64,000 nucleotides of DNA from Chaetoderma sp. LZ-2023a. Its lineage: Eukaryota > Mollusca > Caudofoveata > Chaetodermatida > Chaetodermatidae. Made by a program: the position numbers and the translations under genes. The stretch is from positions 85,702,079-85,766,078 of the forward strand of contig CM067367.1 in the NCBI GenBank assembly GCA_034401795.1. Reading direction: 5' to 3'. Below the pieces are notes generated by a model. The model saw only the letters and a program-made list of their open reading frames with translations, was not told the origin of the DNA and searched no databases. Positions within the stretch are counted from its first letter, which is position 1. Every line of letters starts with the position of its first letter. Below are positions 44,301-55,364 of this stretch, piece after piece.

Positions 44301-44439
44301 ATTTGCTTACAAGGCAAGGTATGTACGTCATACTGAAAGTAGTTGCTGTGCAAGCAAAATGTGTTGTTCATTTGCACAAGAGATCGCATCTTAACATTTT
44401 TGGCATTAATATAACAGCAGGGATTATAAACTGAGGACA

Positions 44440-45261
44440 TTGTTATGACCCGCCGAGTCTAGCTAGCATGGGCTTTAATTGCAGCAAACCATTACAATGG
44501 TCAGAATACACACAGACACGGATTACAAATACAATAGAGAGAGCTCTAACCAACCAGCTTTCAGGAACAACGTCAACAAATCAAAATACACGTGCAATTG
44601 CTTTCGACCATTGCAGACGTAGCAAGAGTTTCTTGCAGATTTTCGAAATTATTTATATTTTCTAATGAGCATTTCCAAATTTGCTTCAAACATTAGGTGT
44701 TTGGTAGATCTTAACGAAAATTGGAGGAAATCTACTCCAAGTCTCAACCCGAAAAATTATTTTCAAAATTCTCATTTTCATGTGATACATGAATTACATG
44801 ACACATAGATTTTCCAAATTGTCGCTGCTTTTCAAATATTATGTTAAGCCTTAAATATTCTAGAATTTTCTTGAAATTTTTTTTGCATTGCAATTGAACT
44901 GAAATTTGTAATAATTAGAGGCCAACCACTTTGTTAAAAAATGATCGATATAGGCCTACGTCTTTATTTCAAAATAATATGAAATTTTATTTCACAGCGT
45001 CACAACAGTATGCCTAATCTTCGTCACGGCGCTTGATTTTCATCGCAGCAACTGGCTCTTAGTTCGTTTTGCTCTTAGAGTCGCGATGGCTGAAAAAACA
45101 AACATGATAAAATTAGTCAGTTACCAGCAATTAGTGGTAATTAGATATGGATTTCAGTCTATCTGAGTCGATATAACGGAAATATATACTATTACTATAT
45201 AATACACACGTATAGTATTAGTATATAATACTGTTATATCGATGCTGTTAAAGCGACATAG
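44440..45261. other. No recognised gene
   Basis: AT-rich sequence between the hairpin array and the hAT-like element. No ORF with motifs. Confidence 0.4.
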
Positions 45262-46853
45262 ATATAGGGTAGGGTTGCACGATTTTTCGATTATTCGATT
45301 AATCGCGATTATATAATTCAAAATGATCGTGGACGATTATAAAATGAAATAATCGTATAATCGTCATGTTGAAATTTTTGTCAAGACACTTTTACGCTTG
45401 TGAAACTCTGCTCGCGTTACCAAGCATGGACACAAACATCCGGCTATCAGCCGAATGTGTGAATGATTAAATAAATAAGTAACTGATTTGTTTGTATTGA
45501 CTCAGGATTAGTTTTAGATGAATAAAGATTGTTCACTTGGTCGCTATTTGTCATTGTTGTTGTAATCACACACGCTTATCCCGCGTTCCCCATTCTCTGA
45601 ATAATTATGCGCTAACGGTTTTCCCAAAAATGTTCTAGAACTGATACCACGGAAATTCAACGCATTTTCTCACGTAAAAATTCTCACCGCCTACGCCTAT
45701 GTTTAATGTATACCTCAAAACATCCCCGGGGAAGTGAAATTATTTGATTTGAGCGCCTAAATATTGCGTATCCTTTAATAAAGGTAGTTTATTACATCAA
45801 AATTAATCCACAATTTGATATAAAATGGCGTCACGAATAAAATACAAATCATGTGATTCGCCTCCAATTGAAGTTTATTTTAGAGCGAGTACTCGGATAT
45901 AAATATTCTAGAATCGGGGACTCGGAACTCGGGGAATTTCTATATATTATCATTGCGCGATAGGAACTGCGTATTATACTGATATGAATAACGGATACCC
46001 GTTTGATAAACTCCCGTTAGCGTATAATATCTCGCGAGAACACGCCGCCTCCCATCGCAAAAGATCCACTGGCTCGCCAACTTAAGACGCCTGCTATATT
46101 GTCGTTCGTAATAATTCAATTTGGATCATTTACTGTTGATCGGCGTTACAAAATTGATGCGCATTTTCTCCCGTACTTGTTTGGTACATAAGTTTGGTCT
46201 TACAATATATTTATAAGGAAGCTATTTAATCATGCCAAGACTGTTTTAAGCGCATTTTAACTACAAAAGTGTGGAATAAATTTTATTATATCTTGAACAT
46301 ACGTGGCCCACTATTAGTATTAATCTAATAGGTGGTCGAGATGTACAAATCCGAGGCCTGTATTGACTTCTAGAGGGGCCGGAAATGTATCAGGGCAGAG
46401 ATCTGTCTTAAGTAGACACACCCTGTGACACGATTGTTATTAGTATACACGCTATTCTTACAAATTATCTGCTGAGTTAGGGGTGGGCTTCTAATACAGA
46501 GTTTTGCCGTTTTGAAACTGCTAAGAAATCATTGGAGCTCATATGTCAAAGTTAGGGGCTGGACTTCTATTAGAGCATAGGCTACAATTAAACGAAATAC
46601 GTTACCTTCCGTTTTCCGTCTAGAAAAATCTTGATACATTCCTTTGTTTGCAATCAGCAACTGGCGTATTCTGTCCATGTATGTATACCCATGTGCCTAA
46701 CCCATAATCTTACAATCTGCAGTAGCATAATAACGTCCTCTAAGCAGCATTGACATAGTTAATATAGTTCATGATTAATCGTATGATCGCGATTATTTTT
46801 CTTAAATGATCGCGATTATGAAAAGTGAATAATCGTGCAACCCTAATATAGGG
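45262..46853. mobile_element. hAT-like non-autonomous element, TSD ATATAGGG
   Basis: ATATAGGG is duplicated at 45262-45269 and 46846-46853. The ends match as TAGGGTTGCACGATT in inverted orientation. Just inside both ends are runs of AATCG/CGATT (for example ATTAATCGCGATTAT). An 8-bp duplication with a TAGGGTTGC-type end is typical of hAT. It is 1576 bp with no transposase ORF. Confidence 0.85.
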
Positions 46854-47055
46854 TAACATATAGGTAACACAGGGATAATAATAAAACACATTAATATAGG
46901 CTGCCGAAAACGGGCTGCCGAAAATGTACTCCAAGCTGCCGAAAATGTTTGGCTGCCGAAATGTCTATACACCCTGTATGTGAGTGTGGGGAGGTTTAGA
47001 GAACGTAACCTATGCTCATAACTGAGATTGCGAAATCCAGGGACAATCTTTTTTG

Positions 47056-47157
47056 CACGCCTCTGCACATTTTCCACAGAGTGTGCATGTTTTTAAGGTG
47101 TGGGTTCACGCCTCTGCACATTTTCCACAGAGTGTGTATGTTTTTAAGGTGTGGGTT
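47056..47157. repeat. 51-bp in-frame tandem duplication in LINE
   Basis: Units start at 47056 and 47107, both opening CACGCCTCTGCACATTTTCC, and differ by one base. They encode NPHLKNMHTLWKMCRGV twice. Confidence 0.95.
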
Positions 47158-47176
47158 CCATACTGCATGTGCAAAT

Positions 47177-48241
47177 TCAATGTGGGGGGGGCCGCACAAA
47201 AGCTTTATATAATAGCAAAAAGTTTTCTTTATCCAAATGTGTGTAGGGCCGTCTAATGAGGCCCATGATACTGTTGGCTTTATTGATTTTAGTTTGAATG
47301 TGGTGATCAAAGGAGAGAGCTGAGTCAAAGATGACTCCGAGATCGCTTTCGTTGTCCACATAGGGTAGGGTATGGCTAGCATTATCACATTCAAGTTTAT
47401 ATTGGAAATTCTGTTTTGTGCCTCTACCAATGGATAATACATTACATTTATCAGGGTGGAATTTTAACATCCATGTTTTTGACCACATTTCCAGGCTTGC
47501 CAGATATGATTGCAGGTCATCACAATCAGATTGTTTTGTAATGTGCTTGAAGATCTTTGTGTCATCTGCATAAAGTTATAGACTGGATGTTTGTATTAGT
47601 TCAGGCATGTCATTTATGTAGATCACAAACAGAAGGGGGCCGAGCACACTGCCCTGCGGTATGCCACTAGTCACGGCTGCCCATTGAGAGTATGAGTCAT
47701 TTATACATACTCGTTGATGCCTACCCACCAGGAAGGATGTAATCCACCCCAGGGCTGGTTCTGTGATGCCATAACTTGCTAGTTTGTTAATCAGATGGAT
47801 GTGAGGCATGGTATCAAATGCCTGAGCAAAATCCATATAGTTAATATCCACAGTGCCTCCCTTCTCTAGCATATTAATCCATTTATCTAGGACATTTATT
47901 AACTGGAGCATGGTTGATCGTCCAGTAAGAAATCCATATTGTTTCTTACCAAAAAGTTTATTTGATTTCATATGGCTTATTATTTGCTCTCTAATAATGG
48001 ATTCCATAACCTTGCAAGCTACACAGGTGAGACTTATGGGTCTATAATTACTTGCAAGTTTGGGGCTGCCTTTCTTTTTAAAAATTGCTGTTACATTGGC
48101 TTCCTTCCAATCTCCTGGTACAGATTTTGTTCTTAGTGAAGTTGAGTATATGATTGACAAAGGTTTGGCTACAGAGATGGATAGTTCTTTAAGAACTCGG
48201 GGATGTATCCCATCAGGTCCGGCGGATTTAGAGGTTTTCAA
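47177..48241 (-). pseudogene. LINE reverse transcriptase of the split element
   Basis: One frame runs from 48241 to 47177 with a single TAA at 47576-47578. Before it are [55 protein letters not shown] and [20 protein letters not shown]. Directly after the stop comes the catalytic LYADDTKIFKHI, then LKFHPDKCNVLSIG and ESDLGVIFDSALSFD. The nonsense codon sits one residue before the active site and would give a catalytically dead truncation. Confidence 0.88.
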
Positions 48242-48639
48242 TTTGGTGAGGTGAGCTAAAACTTGTGCCTCAGTTACTTGTGCCTCAGTGTTTTTAAATG
48301 GGGTGTTAATAGGTCTAACTGAAATGATTGCCGGTTGTTGGTTGGTTCATCAGTGAAAATGGTTGAAAAGTGACATGATAGAAGCTCAGCTTTTTCTATG
48401 TCAGTTTCTGTGCATTGAGGGTTATCTGGGTCTATCAGCAGTGGAGAAGTACCAGGTTTCGTTTTAATTTTAGATTTGGCACACATCCAGAATTGCTTAT
48501 GGTTTGATTTGGCTGCTTTTGCTATATTTTTTTCATAGATCCTAAATCTAGTGGGCCTATTTATATGCTGGTATAAGTAGGTGTCACGAATACATTCAAT
48601 GCTTGACTTATTTTTCACCTTTTATATTAGACAAGTTTA

Positions 48640-48780
48640 ACAAGTTTAAGCGCTAAATTTTAGCTGTCTTCAGTTAGTGTAGTCGCTATAGCCGCTATGA
48701 GCTTATCTATGCTACGAGATTCCAAGCCTGCGACTCGGGTTCAATGCCGCTGTCAGGCATTTTAATTCAAGGTGTAAAAA
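48640..48780 (+). other. Possible tRNA-derived SINE fragment
   Basis: GGGTTCAATGCC near 48740 fits a pol III B box, and TAGCCGCTATGAGC about 45 bases upstream is a poor A box. A 24-base phrase here, CTAAATTTTAGCTGTCTTCA followed by gtta, recurs at about 51629. I do not call a functional tRNA. Confidence 0.25.
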
Positions 48781-49098
48781 CCTGCACCATTATTGCGCTA
48801 GACGAACAGTGCGGTAACACGTTAGCATGAAATCAACCAGCATTCGCGAAACCGGCTGAAACCTGAAGAAACTGACCAAAAATACAAGGGTTGATCACAG
48901 GCAATTGTAGCCTGTCAGTATTGATTTACTACATGTCACCCTTGTACACAATCTAAATATAGGTGTGGCTTCTTCGAGAATACGTCTCTAACGTAATGAT
49001 CGGCCATATTATTACGCCATCACAATGACTAGACTGTTACACAGACTCCACTTCAAGGACCAGACAGTTCAGGACCCAGTCTATCTCTGTAGCGGACT

Positions 49099-49183
49099 AA
49101 AAGCAACGCTGTGGATCGTGTTGATTTTGGTACCATCTTACTAAGATGGTACCAAAAGCAACACGATCAACAGCGTTGCTTTT
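49099..49183. repeat. Near-perfect 85-bp hairpin
   Basis: Arms of 42 bases (49099-49140 and 49142-49183) around a single C. They differ at two positions. The arm reads AAAAGCAACGCTGT.GATCGT then GTTG.TTTTGGTACCATCTTA. Confidence 0.95.
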
Positions 49184-50184
49184 TGTGATTCTTAGCCTCT
49201 GTATCACTAGCTTGATACAGACATTAAAGTGTAAGTACAAAGCTAAACCAACTTACTGCATTAGTGTCTGGAAATAATGCAGGTACTTCTCCACTGCTGG
49301 AGTTACCAACATAATGATATGGGTATATAATATTTTTATAGACTTACTATTTATATAAAATTTCATATCAGAAGTGCTAATTTTCATACCTTCCGAAATG
49401 AAATTCGAACATGTTAAAGCAAGGCTATGACAAAAGTACAGAAGTATCTGCGTACGATGAAAAATGTCTCGATAATGTTCTGACAGCTCGTTTGTGTTAT
49501 GACGATCATTTGATGGGCAGCATTTAGGATGTTATTGCAGGCTCAAACTGATAAGAATCCCACACATATATTATTTTATTACCTTTTAAATACAAATACA
49601 AATGTCTCACATTGTGTGGTTTAGTGTATTAATTCTGGAAATGCTACTCATCATTTAAACCATTTACTATTTTTGCTTAATTTTCTGCCTTATCCAATAT
49701 TCTAGCTAAAACTACAGTGTCTAATCATTTAAGACTTTTTTGCAAGAAAGTTTATTGTGACTCACATTACCATATATAGCATATTTTCTGTGATTCTCGA
49801 TACCAAAGTTCAGTTCTCAACACCATATAGCATATGTAGCCCAAGCAAAGATATTGTGGGTATCATTTTGTTACATATCAACAACAGGAGGGAAATGGGC
49901 CTCAGTTACTTGTGCCTCAGGCTAATTCACTGGCTAATGATTTTACATGTAGGTCAGTTCCTCTTAAACCATAATGACACATCTAATTCTATCCAATATT
50001 TTATTTCTTACATGACATGCTGGTCATCTCTTACTTGGTTGTTAGCCTTAAGATCTAGCGGGATCATAATGGATTAGATTGATAAGTTATTAGTCAGGCT
50101 AAGAAAGTTCAGATTTGGCTAATGAAATCCCAAAATAGGCTAATTCACTGGCTAATGATTTAAAATGAGTAGGTCGGTCCCTGG

Positions 50185-50535
50185 TAATGGTAAGTATTGA
50201 TCGATGGTGAATGAAGGAAATTTCAATTTCCATTTCTCCGAGATCTAACAATGCTTACCATTACTTTCAGGACCCGCCGCCACACCCATGGAGGCATAAT
50301 TTCCTCTTGCATATGCTATGCAAACAAGTGGCAGTTCAAAGTAACGGGTACCCGGATGTTTGGGCCGGTACCTGGTTCCAGGAACCGTACCTAGGAGTTT
50401 ATGTAAAAGTCTATAAAGTCTTAGGGCACAACCTCTAAAGTGGTTGTTATCAAATATCAATAAGTAATGTAATGGTAAGTGCTGTTAGATCGCGGAGAAA
50501 GGGAAATTGAAATTTCCTTCACTCTTTGGCGCTAG
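50185..50535. mobile_element. Foldback MITE with about 60-bp inverted ends
   Basis: The left arm GTGAATGAAGGAAATTTCAA, followed by TTTCTCCGAGATCTAACAATGCTTACCATTAC, is complementary to the right arm at about 50470-50527. The centre has no conserved ORF. No clear target duplication is seen. Confidence 0.75.
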
Positions 50536-50539
50536 GCTT

Positions 50540-51320
50540 TAGAACTTCTATTCAAAATTTTGATTGATCGATTGATCGATTCTTTGGGTGAAAATCTTAG
50601 ATTTTATGAAAAGTTTTGCAGAAATTGTCAAAATACTGCTTCTCCGTAGTTGCTTGACATATTTCAACCAAATTTGATTAGAGGGACCCTATCATGGTAG
50701 ACTCCAGAACTTCTATTAAGAATTTTGATTGATACATTGTTTTGGTGAAAATCGTACATGTAGATTTTATTGTGTCCATTTTTTGTGTGAAAACCTTAGA
50801 TTTTATTAGAAATTTGTCGTAAAAATTGTCCTCATTAACGGCTTGGTGGATTTAAATTTAATTGAACTACAACGACCCTATGTGACTAGGCTTCAGACCT
50901 TATATTACAGAATTTTGATTGGTCAATTCCTTTAAATCCTTTAAAACGCTACCCTTCCTTAAACAACGCTCTGATTCCAATGAAACTTGGGTGGAATGCT
51001 CCTATCATGATCAATTTCAAGAGTTCTAATGAGAATTTTGATTGGTCAATTTTTTCAGTAGGGATCTTGGATTTTCCGGACATTTTCCATAAGAGTTTAA
51101 ATCGCTACTACTAGTTAATAAATCAATGACTAGATTTCAACCAAACTTTGATGGAATGATCCTATGATGATAAGCTTCAGGAAATCAGATGATAATTTTG
51201 ATTGGTCAATTTCTTTGGTGATCATCTTGGATTTTCTGGAGATTATCCATCATGTCTATTTAAACGCAAATGGTTCAAGTGCTAATGGTCCAGGTGAGCG
51301 TCAAGCTTCATGGATCATTT
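50540..51320. repeat. Array of AATTTTGATTGGTCAATTT units
   Basis: Units of about 170-190 bp each contain TTCAACCAAA.TTGATTAGA.., a GACCCTATCATGGTAG.CT phrase and GAATTTTGATTGRTCAATT, ending in a ATGGTCCAGGTGAG terminus near 51303. Related units occur at 55.4-55.8, 57.3-57.6 and 59.0-59.4 kb. Confidence 0.65.
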
Positions 51321-51368
51321 TAAAGTCAAGCTTCATGGTTGCATTGCAATCACATTTCTGGTTTAGCA

Positions 51369-52825
51369 ATTGTACTTAGGGCTTCACGATATTAGAAAAA
51401 TGAATATCAATATCGATATCAATTTTCATCCCAGTATACCGTTAATACCAGTATTATTCCGATGGGGAAAATGGAGTGAGGCTTGAGTAGTATGATTTCC
51501 ATATTCAACGTATCATAGAGTTATCTATAATAAGTTACCTCTATGCAACGTATATCAGCGCCGCTTGAATCGTCGCCGCAGATTTTCACAATAAAACCAA
51601 GAAATTACATGAATCCTGATATTAAATGCTAAATTTTAGCTGTCTTCAGTTAAATCATATCCCAAAATGGCTGAAACTCCCCAAAATCATCTCTACAAAT
51701 GATTTGAATTTGCCACGAAATTACAACTATTTCTGCGTGGAGATCGCGAGATACCGTATAAACTCGCTCAGTGAAACTGCGAACAACTAAAGCTGTTGAT
51801 ATTTGACTGACAAATATCAATGTTATGAGTCAAACATTTTGGGTATGAATGTAAACATATGTTTTACTCATTTTCCTGGCTATCTGCATTGATGTATATG
51901 TTAGAATAATAAATTAACTTTCCGCGATGGTCTGCGCTTTATAGGACGAATTTGCAATGGGACGAAACCGCCAGGAAACATGGAAATCCCCACACAGGGT
52001 ACAACTTAGCCATTATAACGCATACTAAATAGACTACCATATGCTGTGAATACATACAATGTAGGCCTAAGCATTCGTATCTCACGAGATCTCCTTCGAT
52101 ATGAAGCCACGCCTCTAATTTTAGATTGAGGCCTAAGCTCGCTCTCGTTAGAGTATCTTGTATTAAAAAAACATTCGATATCTAATGATTCCCGCCAACA
52201 TAAGTGAATAAAGCTCGCGGGAATTGAGAAGTTTTTCTCATATTGTTGGGTTCCTCTTTACTTGGGTTGTTGGGCGGTCACTACAAATGCCCACAATTCC
52301 GGGAAATCGTTGACTAACCAGGCTGTAGTAATTGGTATAAAATATTACTCAAAATATTCATTTCATATTAAGATTTTTCTTGCAAACAACGGGCCGAAAT
52401 TATAAAATATTAGCATAGGAAAAGATAGGTTTTAGACATTTTTAACCATCCGATGTCCTATGATGGTAATTAAAATAAGTTTTATACAATTTTTTTGCGA
52501 GAAGTGCATTCTTATAGGTAGCCAACTTTCATAGCTGTAATCGTTAATTTATCAATCACTCTAACACTAGCCTCAAAACAACAATTTGACAGCTCTGGAT
52601 AAATAAGAAAACCGTGATCGTTAAATACAGGTAAAATATAATTTTCCCGTACGAAGCGCAGTAACTTATATTGCTAGACAGCTATATACTATTGAAATAT
52701 TGCTAATGGGAAGCAGATTATCTGCCTAACAAAATGTTATACTGGTTTTATCCTATACATTTTGTATCTCAATATTTCGGTATCAGCAAAATCATATCGG
52801 TATATCGTGAAGCCCTAATTGTACT
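51369..52825. mobile_element. hAT-like non-autonomous element, TSD ATTGTACT
   Basis: ATTGTACT is duplicated at 51369-51376 and 52818-52825. The ends, TAGGGCTTCACGATAT and its complement, are inverted over at least 16 bp, with CGATAT-rich sequence inside both. The body is 1441 bp and noncoding. It is a different family from 45270-46845 but the same superfamily type. Confidence 0.85.
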
Positions 52826-53090
52826 GAGGCTGAGTACGAGTACATTGTAAATGTACTTGAGTATGAGTACAAGTACATATTGATAGCAAACACTCTATTT
52901 ATTTACAAAACACAGGTAACCTGTTGTATATTTTGGAAATAATCAAGCTGAATGCTATTGCTAGGTACGGCAATAGTTCCCAAAATTTCCCACCCAAATT
53001 AATTTCAAAATATTTTACAAAATATTTACGAAAACTCATCGATACAGACAATATGACAAACTCATTGCAATAATAAATATCCAGTTGAAT

Positions 53091-53161
53091 ATTTAGAAAA
53101 TAATTTGATTTGAAGTTGTTGCTTTGCTTCCAGTCAAATTATTTTCAAAATATTCAACTGG
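53091..53161. repeat. TTGAATATTT hairpin
   Basis: CCAGTTGAATATTT at the left is the exact complement of AAATATTCAACTGG at the right. Inner arms AATAATTTGA.TTGAAG and CTTCCAGTCAAATTATTTTC also pair, around a gttgctttg core. Confidence 0.85.
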
Positions 53162-53432
53162 CTATTTCTTTCTTTATAATAAAATAGCAAAATTTCTGGT
53201 ATTATTGGTTTGAATACACGTATATAATAAAGTATCATCGGTGAAAGGGTTAAACTAGAAAGAATTTATTTAAAAATATGATGTACATGTACAATCTAAT
53301 TCTATTAAATATTTTGAAATTAATTGGACTGGTATGCGTTACGGCTTATTCCATTTATTCTTTAAATATTTTATAGTATTAAGAGTCGGGTCAGAGCTCT
53401 ATAAAGCCGGAAATAATGGCTTTTGTCCTAGA

Positions 53433-54340
53433 TAGATAGATAGATAGATAGTTTATTGCACAAATCCAACAAGGATACAGCAATACAAGTACAATCATAT
53501 AAATAAACAAGATATATGAAACAACTATAGGCCCTATATAAATAAATAAACACTACTTAATTAAATATATACATATTATACAAAGCAAAAGGCAAATCGT
53601 GTCCACAACTGGATTAACTACTACAAAAGATTGATCCATATCAAATTATGCGCCGAACATTTGCAGCTAAGACCCACCCACGTTCTGAGCGTGTTTCGAT
53701 CGATTTATGTACTTTGAACCCTGAGGTCACATGATCCCATTTTTCAAGGTGACTATACAGATAGGTTGCTGAATATTTTGAAACTAACCAGACCGGCCGC
53801 CATTGCAGTCTATGAGTGCATTAGAGTTATTTATGTGCAGCTGTTGTATTAGTATACAGTTTTTATACATCTTACGATGAAGTGGGGTAGCATTACCTCG
53901 AGGCATTTCGTTTCTCCATAATGACGTTGACAAATTTTAGAATCATTTTAGATATGTCTGAAGAGCCATGATTGCTTGACATTAAAAAGACAAATTTATC
54001 GTTCTCATTTAGAGAATCAAAGTTAGAACAGCTAGACAACTCAGAAAATAAAGAATCCCTAGCTTCCTGGAATGTAGGACATTCTAAGACCAAGTGTCTC
54101 TCATCTACTTTATTTAGATTGCAAAGATTACAGAGCCGGTATTCTACAGGTATCTCAGTATCCATCTATTTCGATATGCAGACAGTGAGTGCTGAGCCAT
54201 AGCTTTGAAAATTCTCTGCGCTTTGAAATTATGGTCTGTGAGAGAATATAATTTTCAGGATTAAAATTGTCTTTAAAAAGCTTATAACAGCGCAATTTAG
54301 GGTTTTTCTCTCGGAGTCCGTTATATGCCCTATCCATGCA
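53433..54340 (-). mobile_element. LINE 3' end with zinc-knuckle-like C-terminus
   Basis: A (GATA)n tract at 53433-53453 marks the 3' terminus. On the minus strand 54155-54337 reads FSKLWLSTHCLHIEIDGY and, after a frameshift, 53893-54165 reads YRLCNLCNLNKVDERHLVLECP, a CCHC-type end common in invertebrate LINEs. The upstream RT is missing, so the copy is strongly 5' truncated. Confidence 0.65.
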
Positions 54341-55360
54341 GAAATGGATTCAATCTTGATGGTGTCCTGAAATAATTTAATAATTTTATGCCTATATAAT
54401 TATCCCTGGTTTTCCCACAGACTAATTAGATTGAATTTCGACAGCAGGAGCTGAATACACGCGGGCCAATTAGAATCATCTTTTAGTGAATATATTCTAT
54501 GTATGCTTTCCGTACAATTGATGACGAATCAGCATTGCATAATCTAAGCCAGTATTTCATGGCTTGTGGGAGAAGGGTTATTAACGCGGGAAATTGGCCC
54601 AGGTGACCACGCACAGCAGCATTTACTGTTCACTTGCCAATGTCTAGCAAATACTTAGCAAATTTGATCAGTACCGTCTCCACAGGTATAGAATTGCGGA
54701 GTTGAGAAGGTTAGACTGTCCAATATTATTGTCAGGACTATCATGCATGAATAGTGAGTGTCCTATCAGCTGGAGTACAATTGCCCAGGCCAGGTATTTG
54801 TTGACATAAGGCCTCTGATGCTTTGTAATGTAGTTGTTACATGTAGGACTACTCTTCCCTCCTACACATCTTCCAACGCTTTCAACAATGATATGCAGAA
54901 AGATAACAATTTTTATGCTGTTAGGAAAGATTCTACATGTATTGAATATTTTAAAACTTATATGCTGGAAGGTCTTGCTGCTTTAAGCAGCAATTATGGT
55001 TTCAAGAAAAATTGAGATACAAAGGTTTCATTAGAGTGTGGGTTAAAATGCGAAGACTTGTTATCTTAAGTTTTCCCTATTTATACATACAGTAATTGCC
55101 CTTTTGAACATAAACATCTAGAATTTATTAAATTTAATATCACCTCCCTGAGAACCAATGCTTGGAACTTTGAATGAAACGGATGAAGTATATGTATGCA
55201 AACAATTTTTATGTAGAAAATATGTAGTACTCAGCGTGTACACTTACAAATGTACATGTAAGTACTCGAAAGTACAACTTGTACAGAGTATGTACTCAAG
55301 TACAAGTATTTTGGCATATGAGTACTTTGGCAAAGTACAGAGGCTTATGTAATGATGTTC
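54341..55360. other. No recognised gene
   Basis: AT-rich sequence. Near 55215-55340 there is a run of GTAC/TACTC phrases (tgtacttacaaatgtacatgtaagtactcgaaag..) that resembles 52840-52890. No ORF with motifs. Confidence 0.4.
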
Positions 55361-55364
55361 GGCC

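Larger units (their letters stand above)
39725..46976. mobile_element. 7.25-kb hAT-like composite element with iterated ends
   Basis: It interrupts a LINE. The left end starts CAGGCGGTTTCGGCTGCC and the right end, complemented, CAGGGTGTATAGACATTTCGG. Each end carries four copies of TTTCGGCAGCC or a near variant (left 39732, 39749, 39779, 39805; right 46899, 46913, 46934, 46951), all pointing inward from their own end. TATGTGAG follows the right end, and a damaged TATGTAG precedes the left end. CAGGG-type termini and an 8-bp duplication fit hAT. No hAT transposase was found, so it would be non-autonomous, enlarged by later insertions. Confidence 0.7.
46977..48620 (-). mobile_element. 5' part of split CR1-like LINE
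   Basis: Minus strand from 48618 reads KNKSSIECIRDTYLYQHINR and a KAAKSNHKQFWMCAKSK linker, then RT (48241-47177) and the C-terminal region, ending LNLPTLTYR at 46985. It resumes at 39724 as TYRRLRGD. It is 5' truncated in the linker, so the endonuclease is absent. Frame breaks, a stop before YADD and a 51-bp duplication show it is dead. Confidence 0.85.

Noticed and set aside
45262..46853. Possible transposase gene inside the hAT-like element
   Set aside because: No open frame of useful length or hAT dimerisation motif is present.
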